Shown piece after piece: positions 5,362 to 10,064 of a DNA stretch of 10,064 bases. The notes beneath the pieces are model-generated. The model was not told where the DNA came from. It searched no databases and saw nothing but the letters and a program-made list of their open reading frames with translations. Both the position numbers and the translations under genes were made by a program. The stretch lies in contig DFYK01000038.1 in assembly GCA_002383605.1 (NCBI GenBank), positions 1,874 through 11,937 of the forward strand. The letters are read 5' to 3'. The stretch is from Proteiniphilum sp. UBA4084. Its GTDB lineage: Bacteria; Bacteroidota; Bacteroidia; Bacteroidales; Dysgonomonadaceae. Within the stretch, counting starts at the first letter, position 1. Each line of letters opens with the position of its first letter.

Positions 5362-6667
5362 CTTCGTTGCGCCGCTGTATCCTTTCGTTGTCGCCGGGAA
5401 TCAGCGAGATGGTGTCGTTGTCGCCGGAGAGCAGTTTTTCTATACCTATCGATTCCATCTCATCCGCCTCCCTGGTATTGAGGTCGAGGTTGCAGTGCTC
5501 ACAGTCACGGTCGCAGTGCTGCTCCTCGTACTTGTCGGGCTCCCGGTAGGTGGTGATCATTCCCTCGTAGTTACGAAGCACCACCTTGTTGGTGGACCAG
5601 GAGATGATGTAGTTGGGCATCACAGGGATCTTGCCGCCACCGCCCGGTGCGTCGATTACATAGATGGGACGGGCGAAGCCGCTGGTGTGGCCTATCAGAC
5701 TCTCCATGATCTCGATCCCTTTGCCCACGGGGGTGCGGAAGTGGGAGAGTCCTTCGGCGAGATCGCACTGGTAGAGATAGTAGGGACGCACCCTGTTCTG
5801 TACCAGTTTGTGCACCAGGCTGCGCATGATGCGGGGACAGTCGTTCACGCCGGCCAGCAGCACCGACTGGTTACCCAGCGGGAAGCCTCCGTCGGCCAGC
5901 TTCGCCAGCGCCTCACGGGATGAACCGGTGAGCTCGTTGGGATGGTTGAAGTGGGTGTTGATCCACAGAGGCTGGTATTTCTTCAGGATGGATACCAGGT
6001 TGTCGGTGACCCTGTAGGGCAGCACCACCGGTATGCGTGTGCCGATGCGGACTACCTCGACATGCGGGATGGCGGTGATCTCGGAGAGGAGCCAGTCGAT
6101 CATCTTGTCGGGCAACATAAAGGGGTCTCCACCCGAGAGGAGGACATCGCGCACCTGCGGCGTGTTTTTAATATACTCAATCCCCTTCTTCAACTGACTC
6201 TTGGAGGGGATATAGGAGGCGTCGCCCACCTTCCGCTTGCGGGTGCAGTGACGACAGTACATGGCGCAGCGATTGCTTACATGGAACAATACCCTGTCCG
6301 GATAGCGGTGGGTGATGCCCTCCACGGGGCTGTCCCGTTCTTCTGAAAGGGGGTCGCTTAATTCCGATTCGCGGGTGATGAGCTCCTGCACACTGCCGAA
6401 CGCCTGTCTGAATACCGGATCATTCCGGAAGTTCTCCTTATGGATGAGTGAGAGGTAGTAGGGTGTGATGGAGAGCGGGAACTTATCGAATGTCTGCGCA
6501 AGGCCTTCCCGTTCGCTCTCCCCGAAACGGATACCGGTCAGATACTCGAACTGATCGATGGTCGTGATGGCATGTTTCAGCTGCCACTTCCAGTCTTTCC
6601 AGTTGGAAATACCGGACTGCTCCTCAATCTTGATCGCTATCTTTTTCTGCTTCATGGAATCGATCAT
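5354..6667 (-). CDS. ablA: Lysine 2,3-aminomutase
   Basis: This radical-SAM, PLP-dependent enzyme converts L-alpha-lysine to L-beta-lysine in the cytoplasm. With the ATG at 6667 it is 437 residues. The 4Fe-4S motif CAMYCRHC is at residues 134-141 (C134, C138, C141). LLSGGDPF follows at 176-183. The PLP lysine is K346 in DAPGGGGK. The two lysine-binding aspartates correspond to D302 and D339. All of these align with the Clostridium subterminale enzyme at one constant offset, including C277 opposite its zinc ligand C268. The C-terminal zinc cysteines appear in HCDRDCEHC (C385, C389, C392). An in-frame TTG at 6721 would add 18 residues but lies upstream of the predicted promoter box; the ATG at 6655 is another possible start. 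With ablB directly behind it and no kamDE genes, osmolyte synthesis is more likely than lysine fermentation. Confidence 0.95.
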   Translation of the reverse strand: MIDSMKQKKIAIKIEEQSGISNWKDWKWQLKHAITTIDQFEYLTGIRFGESEREGLAQTFDKFPLSITPYYLSLIHKENFRNDPVFRQAFGSVQELITRESELSDPLSEERDSPVEGITHRYPDRVLFHVSNRCAMYCRHCTRKRKVGDASYIPSKSQLKKGIEYIKNTPQVRDVLLSGGDPFMLPDKMIDWLLSEITAIPHVEVVRIGTRIPVVLPYRVTDNLVSILKKYQPLWINTHFNHPNELTGSSREALAKLADGGFPLGNQSVLLAGVNDCPRIMRSLVHKLVQNRVRPYYLYQCDLAEGLSHFRTPVGKGIEIMESLIGHTSGFARPIYVIDAPGGGGKIPVMPNYIISWSTNKVVLRNYEGMITTYREPDKYEEQHCDRDCEHCNLDLNTREADEMESIGIEKLLSGDNDTISLIPGDNERIQRRNEDE

Positions 6668-6698
6668 GATGCTATCGCTTTTGTTACACCTCTCCGAA

Positions 6699-6706
6699 CA
6701 AATGTA
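6699..6706 (-). promoter_or_regulatory. Putative -7 promoter element of ablAB
   Basis: On the minus strand TACATTTG matches the Bacteroidetes TAnnTTTG -7 box, 31 bases before the ATG at 6667. Transcription would begin around 6690-6693, leaving a leader of roughly 25 bases and ruling out the upstream TTG at 6721 as the start codon. The -33 element is not convincing. Confidence 0.45.
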
Positions 6707-6753
6707 TGTAAAATGAATCAAAATGGAAGCATAAATTGGGGTTTTAACATTTA

Positions 6754-6844
6754 TCAGGAGTCAGGATTCAGCTGTCAGGATTCAGCTGTCAGGAATCAGC
6801 TGTCAGGATTCAGCTGTCAGGAATCAGCTGTCAGGAGTCAGCTT
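6754..6844. repeat. 14-bp tandem repeat array
   Basis: Six units of TCAGG(A/T)(A/T)TCAGCTG-type sequence run head to tail from 6761, 6775, 6789, 6803, 6817 and 6831, preceded by a seven-base half unit at 6754. Units 1, 2 and 4 are TCAGGATTCAGCTG, units 3 and 5 have A for the eighth-position T region (TCAGGAATCAGCTG), and unit 6 ends in GTCAGCTT. Each 14-mer is built from two related 7-mers. The array fills the space between the divergent ablA and fur genes. It lacks spacers, so it is not CRISPR. Confidence 0.9.
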
Positions 6845-6845
6845 G

Positions 6846-6873
6846 GGTAGTGGGATGTTGTTTAATGCAGCTG
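6846..6873. repeat. Composite repeat copy B, box module without palindrome
   Basis: Directly after the 14-bp array comes GGTAGTGGGATGTTG (6846-6860), identical to 1317-1331. Seven bases later is CAGCTG (6868-6873), where the other copies have CAGCGG. No large palindrome follows here, so this copy is partial. The order array-box-CAGC is the same as in copies A and C. Confidence 0.75.
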
Positions 6874-6952
6874 AAACTCACCTAATGGTGGAATTAAAAT
6901 ATAAATTTAGCTAAAAAAAATGAATGGATGGTCGGTTGAGATAAATCATTGC

Positions 6953-6960
6953 TATATTTG
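6953..6960 (+). promoter_or_regulatory. Putative -7 promoter element of the Fur-family gene
   Basis: TATATTTG fits TAnnTTTG exactly and lies 32 bases before the start codon. Its last two bases are also the first two bases of the palindrome at 6959-6973, so a protein bound there would cover the transcription start. The -33 region has only GGTTGAG at an unusual distance. Confidence 0.5.
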
Positions 6961-6973
6961 CAACATTGTTGCA
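6959..6973. promoter_or_regulatory. Palindromic operator candidate for Fur/Zur-type regulator
   Basis: TGCAACA-T-TGTTGCA is a perfect 7+1+7 inverted repeat placed over the predicted transcription start of the Fur-family gene, 19 bases before its ATG. Fur-family proteins bind as dimers to inverted repeats of about this size and often repress their own genes. That this gene's product binds here is an inference from position and symmetry. Confidence 0.55.
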
Positions 6974-6992
6974 TTTGAAATAACGTTTCACG

Positions 6993-7403
6993 ATGACTGT
7001 AGATGAAATATTACATCAGTACGATTTAAAGAATACCGGCTGCCGGAAGTTTATCCTGACGGAATTGTTGCAGAGCAACGCGGCCCTGTCGGAGGAGGAG
7101 ATCAAGAAGCCTTTCCCGGAACTGTTTGACCGGGTGACTTTTTACCGGACACTGAAGACGCTGGAGGAGCGGGGAGTGATTCACCGGATTGTGCTGCACG
7201 ACAACACGGTGAAGTATGCACTCAACGGGCATCATCCGGATCAAAACCCTTTGCATGCGCACTTCCATTGCGGCAAGTGCGACGAGGTGCTGTGTCTGCA
7301 GGGAAAAACGCGGTTCGACGCGGAGCTGCCGGCCGATTTTGTGTCGCACGAGGTGTTTGTGGTGATAGAAGGCCTTTGCGCCGGTTGCAACCATCTTTCC
7401 TGA
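6993..7403 (+). CDS. Fur-family metal-dependent transcriptional regulator, possibly Zur
   Basis: The 136-residue protein has the Fur layout. An N-terminal winged helix carries the recognition region DRVTFYRTLKTLEERGVIHRI (46-66). A dimerisation domain follows with HAHFHCGKC (88-96) and a C-terminal CAGC (129-132). C93/C96 and C129/C132 form the two CxxC pairs of the structural zinc site; H88, H90, H92 and H119 are candidate sensor ligands. Fur-family repressors bind DNA when loaded with metal and control uptake genes. The metal cannot be read from sequence alone. Zinc (Zur) is favoured by the neighbouring ZnuD-like receptor; PerR- or Fur-like roles remain possible. The ATG at 6993 is well placed behind a promoter box and a palindrome that suggests self-regulation. 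The receptor gene begins 102 bases after the stop codon on the same strand. Confidence 0.88.
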   Translation: MTVDEILHQYDLKNTGCRKFILTELLQSNAALSEEEIKKPFPELFDRVTFYRTLKTLEERGVIHRIVLHDNTVKYALNGHHPDQNPLHAHFHCGKCDEVLCLQGKTRFDAELPADFVSHEVFVVIEGLCAGCNHLS

Positions 7404-7431
7404 TGATTGGATGATGCGAACCACTCAGTAT

Positions 7432-7448
7432 GGGACTCCTCCAGTCCC
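7432..7448 (+). terminator. Small hairpin between regulator and receptor genes
   Basis: GGGACT (7432-7437) and AGTCCC (7443-7448) form a six-pair stem with a five-base loop, about 29 bases after the regulator's stop codon. There is no strong T-run behind it, so it could be an attenuating or mRNA-stability element as easily as a terminator. Confidence 0.25.
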
Positions 7449-7505
7449 TGGTCTTGTTCATTCACTTCAACCCATTTATTCACCCCCCATTCTTATTTAT
7501 TTTCA

Positions 7506-9770
7506 ATGAAGATATTACTGATCCTGCTCTGCCTGACTGCGGGAACCACTGCATATGCTCAGACCACCGGAACGGTGACGGCAACGGCTATTCTACCGGA
7601 TGCTGCTGCCATGAGCGCTTCGGTACAATTTCCTCCCGATACAATACTTCCTCCCAGTCGCGGTGCAAAGGTTGTTGCAGACTCGCTGCATTATCTTTTG
7701 CCGGAAGTGACGGTGAAGGCTGCAACGACAAAGGGGCCCGAAAAGATCATCACACATCCTGTACAGGAAATCGGCAGAGGATACCTCCTTCGCCACAACA
7801 GCACTGGTTTTGTGCAGACGCTGGCCTCGTTGCCGGGGATCGCGTCGATGGATATTGGCGCGGGATTCTCGAAGCCTGTGATACGGGGACTGGGATTCAA
7901 CCGTGTGGCGGTGGTGGACAGGGGCATCGTGCAGCAGAACCAGCAATGGGGGGCGGACCACGGTCTGGAAATAGACCAGTATGATGTGGACCACGTGCGG
8001 ATACACAAGGGGCCGATGTCGCTCTACTACGGATCCGATGCAATGGGCGGGGTCATCGAGATTATGCCGCCACGCCTGCCGGAGAACGACCTGTTTTGGG
8101 GTGATGCCACGCTGATCGGGAAATCGAACAACGGCCTGCTGGGCACCTCGGTGATGGCATCGTTGAAGCGGGGGCGGTTCTTTTACCGGGCACGGGCAAC
8201 GGTGCAAAGCTATGCGGACTTTCGCATTCCGGCTGACACCATCGACTATCTGTCGTGGAAGATGCCGGTGCAGGGCCGCAGGATGAAAAATACGGCCGGC
8301 AGGGAGGCGAACCTTTCTTTCTCGGCCGCCTACAGGGGTAAGCAGTTTGAAAGCGGGCTGCACGTGTCGGACATACACGGCAAGAACGGTTTCTTTCCGG
8401 GAGCACACGGAATTCCGTCGCTGTCGAGGCTGGAGCCGGACGGGTCGACGCGCAACGTGGAGATGCCCTATGCCACGTCCAACCACTTCAAACTGATATC
8501 GAACAACAAATGGCGTCTGTCACCGGGCGCGGCCATCGACCTGGATCTGGGGTTTCAGCAGAACCTGCGTGAGGAGCTTTCTCCCTTCCATACACACTAC
8601 AGCAATCAACTGCCGCCGCATACGGACCCGGACCTGGAGCTGAGATTCAGGCTGAGGACATACTCTGCAAACGTGCGTTTGCTGCTGGACGAGGAGAAAC
8701 GATGGTCGAAGACCTTCGGCCTCTCCACGGAGGTGCAGCACAACAGGGTGGGAGGGTACTCCTTTCTGTTGCCCGACTTTGAACGGTATTCGGGCGGGGC
8801 CTTCTGGCTGAACCGGGTGGAGGTGACGGAACACTTTCAGCTCACGGGGGGCATGCGCTACGATGTGGGCCGGTTGCGGGTGGCGGAATATTATGATGAC
8901 GTGCTGGCGGAATATCTGGCGCTGCAGGGGGTTGCGAAGGAGGAAATCGACTTTTACGCACAACGATCGGCTGCACTGCGCAGCTCCTTCGGCGACTTCT
9001 CGGGATCTGTTGGTTTTGCATGGATGCCTTCCGACGATCATACGCTGAAGATGAACGTGGGAAAGAGCTTCCGCTATCCGGGGGCGAACGAGCTGGCTTC
9101 AAACGGACTGCATCACGGCGCTTTCCGGCATGAGCAGGGAAACAGTGCGTTGCAGCCGGAGAGGGGATATCAGCTTGACCTGGATTACCGGCTCAGGGGA
9201 AAGCAATTCCGCTTTACGATGAATCCTTTTCTGGGGTGGTTCTCGAACTATATTTACCTGGAACCGACGGGAAGCTGGTCGATACTCCCGCATGCGGGGC
9301 AGATCTATCGCTACAACCAGGCGGAGGCATGGATGGCGGGGGGTGAGCTGATTGCGGAATGGCTTCCCGATGAGCGATGGCACGTGTCGTCGGCACTGGA
9401 ATATGTCTATAACCGGAATGGGAGGGATCATTATCCGTTGCCTTTCTCGCCGCCGACGGTGATTACGTCGGATGTGACCTACACGGGTGTGGGACAAGGG
9501 CCGCTGATCTCTTATTCGTTGCAGCTGGAGCACCGGGGTGTGATGGCGCAGGACCGGATCGCGAAGAATGAGTTGCGGACGCCGGGGACTTCCCTCTGGA
9601 ACCTGTCGGCACACCTGCACTGGCGGATATATGGCCGGCGGGTGGTGGTGGATTTTCAGATTGATAACCTGTTCGACAGGGCTTTCCTGAATCATCTGAG
9701 CTTCTACCGCAGGTTGAATGCGCCGGAGCCGGGGAGAAACGGGCAGGTGATTGTAAGGGTGCCGTTTTAG
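7506..9770 (+). CDS. TonB-dependent outer-membrane receptor, ZnuD-like
   Basis: A 754-residue outer-membrane receptor. The ATG at 7506 gives a clean signal peptide, MKILLILLCLTAGTTAYA, with cleavage likely before Q19; the open frame upstream to 7407 lacks signal-peptide character. The plug domain spans about residues 66-190, with LPEVTV near its start, LPGIASMDIGAGFSKPVIRG (109-128) and VRIHKGPMSLYYGSDAMGGV (164-183). The barrel follows and ends in the outer-membrane signature VIVRVPF. There is no carboxypeptidase-like N-terminal domain and no SusD partner, so it is not a SusC-type glycan importer. The barrel string NELASNGLHH with a following NSALQPERG resembles ZnuD-type metal receptors. 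Likely outer loops carry clustered histidines (H362, H364, H372; H536, H537, H542). With the Fur-family gene just upstream, uptake of zinc or another metal, possibly complexed, is the best inference; haem or a siderophore is possible. Confidence 0.9.
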   Translation: MKILLILLCLTAGTTAYAQTTGTVTATAILPDAAAMSASVQFPPDTILPPSRGAKVVADSLHYLLPEVTVKAATTKGPEKIITHPVQEIGRGYLLRHNSTGFVQTLASLPGIASMDIGAGFSKPVIRGLGFNRVAVVDRGIVQQNQQWGADHGLEIDQYDVDHVRIHKGPMSLYYGSDAMGGVIEIMPPRLPENDLFWGDATLIGKSNNGLLGTSVMASLKRGRFFYRARATVQSYADFRIPADTIDYLSWKMPVQGRRMKNTAGREANLSFSAAYRGKQFESGLHVSDIHGKNGFFPGAHGIPSLSRLEPDGSTRNVEMPYATSNHFKLISNNKWRLSPGAAIDLDLGFQQNLREELSPFHTHYSNQLPPHTDPDLELRFRLRTYSANVRLLLDEEKRWSKTFGLSTEVQHNRVGGYSFLLPDFERYSGGAFWLNRVEVTEHFQLTGGMRYDVGRLRVAEYYDDVLAEYLALQGVAKEEIDFYAQRSAALRSSFGDFSGSVGFAWMPSDDHTLKMNVGKSFRYPGANELASNGLHHGAFRHEQGNSALQPERGYQLDLDYRLRGKQFRFTMNPFLGWFSNYIYLEPTGSWSILPHAGQIYRYNQAEAWMAGGELIAEWLPDERWHVSSALEYVYNRNGRDHYPLPFSPPTVITSDVTYTGVGQGPLISYSLQLEHRGVMAQDRIAKNELRTPGTSLWNLSAHLHWRIYGRRVVVDFQIDNLFDRAFLNHLSFYRRLNAPEPGRNGQVIVRVPF

Positions 9771-9896
9771 GATTCAGGATTCAGGATTCAGCTATCAGCT
9801 TGGGTGGTGAAAGCTTTACAGGGACAGCGGTTTGGGAAATAGGAGTCAGGAGTCAGGAGTCAGCTTTTGGTAGTGGAATATTGTTATATTCAGCGG
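9771..9896. repeat. Composite repeat copy C, left module
   Basis: GATTCAG units begin immediately after the receptor's TAG stop codon, followed by TCAGCTTGGGTGGTGA and, after a spacer, CAGCGG at about 9826-9831, a degraded first box. A second series of AGTCAGG units (9841-9861) leads to the box GGTAGTGGAATATTG (9869-9883), seven bases, and CAGCGG (9891-9896). Copy C thus holds two successive array-box modules in the same orientation as copies A and B. Confidence 0.75.
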
Positions 9897-9913
9897 TTTG
9901 GGAGAGAACGGTA

Positions 9914-9942
9914 ATCATCACATCATCACATCATCACATCAT
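9914..9942. repeat. 8-bp ATCATCAC microsatellite
   Basis: Three full ATCATCAC units and a partial fourth lie between the box module and the palindrome of copy C. Copy A has only a degraded equivalent (GATCAACACATCA near 1357-1370) at the same place, so this segment has expanded or contracted between copies. Confidence 0.8.
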
Positions 9943-9943
9943 T

Positions 9944-10064
9944 TTTCCCGGCGTGCTTCCTGACTGTCTTTATTCTTTGACCTGTTGTCCTCCCGGTTTC
10001 TAAAAGAGAAGAAGCCGCTTCGCTCGACTTCTCTTTTTGCGAAACCTTCGCCGGACAGGTGCCC
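9944..10064. repeat. Large imperfect palindrome, copy C, cut by window end
   Basis: This copy aligns with 1372-1492. Conserved parts are CCCGGCGTG near its start, ATTCTTTGACCTGT (9972-9985), CGGTTTC, AAAAGAGAAG (10002-10011), CTTCTCTTTT (10028-10037), GAAACCTTCGCCGGACAGGT and CCC at the end. The inner stem is fully conserved, while the loop differs at a few bases. The outer right arm would lie beyond the window. Its position behind the receptor gene would suit a terminator. Confidence 0.85.

Noticed and set aside
5354..6667. Aminomutase as part of a lysine-fermentation (kam) cluster
   Set aside because: The only coupled gene is ablB, and no kamB, kamC, kamD or kamE gene lies in the window.
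6668..6721. TTG at 6721 as the start of lysine 2,3-aminomutase
   Set aside because: It is a rare start codon, lies upstream of the best promoter box (6699-6706), and adds residues not needed by the family. The ATG at 6667 is preferred.
6754..6844. Regular 14-bp repeats as a possible CRISPR array
   Set aside because: Units are directly adjacent with no unique spacers, are too short, and no cas genes are present.
7407..7505. N-terminal extension of the TonB receptor starting at 7407
   Set aside because: The extension lacks signal-peptide character, whereas the ATG at 7506 starts a typical signal peptide ending in AYA-Q.
7593..8486. Long minus-strand open frame of 297 codons inside the receptor gene
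   Set aside because: It is a shadow of a GC-rich real gene: the product is rich in Arg, His and Pro, matches no family I recognise, and the plus-strand frame has clear receptor motifs.
9800..10003. Plus-strand 67-codon open frame at the right end
   Set aside because: It runs through the tandem repeats and the palindrome, and its residues only reflect those repeats.

Overview
The window looks like chromosomal DNA from an anaerobic Bacteroidetes bacterium, probably of the order Bacteroidales. Three upstream regions carry a box matching the Bacteroidetes -7 promoter element TAnnTTTG. Start codons are preceded by A/T-rich leaders instead of clear Shine-Dalgarno sites. The GDP-fucose synthase has the extra internal segment common in this phylum. 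The genus cannot be fixed from this sequence alone.

Layout, left to right. (1) Positions 1-178 hold a decayed toxin-antitoxin scrap: the end of an excisionase-type HTH antitoxin runs directly into a short piece resembling a PIN-domain toxin. (2) gmd (224-1276) and fcl (1730-2797) convert GDP-mannose to GDP-L-fucose for surface glycans. They are separated by about 450 bp of repeat-rich, non-coding DNA containing a large imperfect palindrome. (3) An AT-richer gene (2963-4321) encodes a solitary DUF234-type ATPase. It ends 10 bases before the broken end of a POT-family peptide transporter remnant on the minus strand (4332-4427), which suggests that an insertion or rearrangement destroyed the transporter. 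A frameshifted small ORF (4434-4518, minus) lies between that remnant and ablB. (4) ablA and ablB (minus, overlapping by 8 bases) encode lysine 2,3-aminomutase and beta-lysine acetyltransferase, which make the osmolyte N-epsilon-acetyl-beta-lysine. (5) A 14-bp tandem array and divergent promoters separate ablA from a Fur-family regulator (6993-7403). The regulator's promoter overlaps a perfect 7+1+7 palindrome, a likely operator. (6) A TonB-dependent receptor follows (7506-9770) with ZnuD-like features; together with the regulator it suggests a metal-responsive, perhaps zinc, uptake unit. (7) The right end (9771-10064) carries a second copy of the composite repeat seen between gmd and fcl, cut off by the window edge.

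The protein-coding genes mostly belong to known families. The least explained material is non-coding. A composite repeat family occurs three times in the same orientation: TCAGGA/TCAGCT tandem units, then a conserved box GGTAGTGGGATGTTG, then CAGC(G/T)G at a fixed 7-base distance. In two copies this is followed by a nested imperfect palindrome of about 160 bp. The DNA between the real genes also shows several scars of gene loss.
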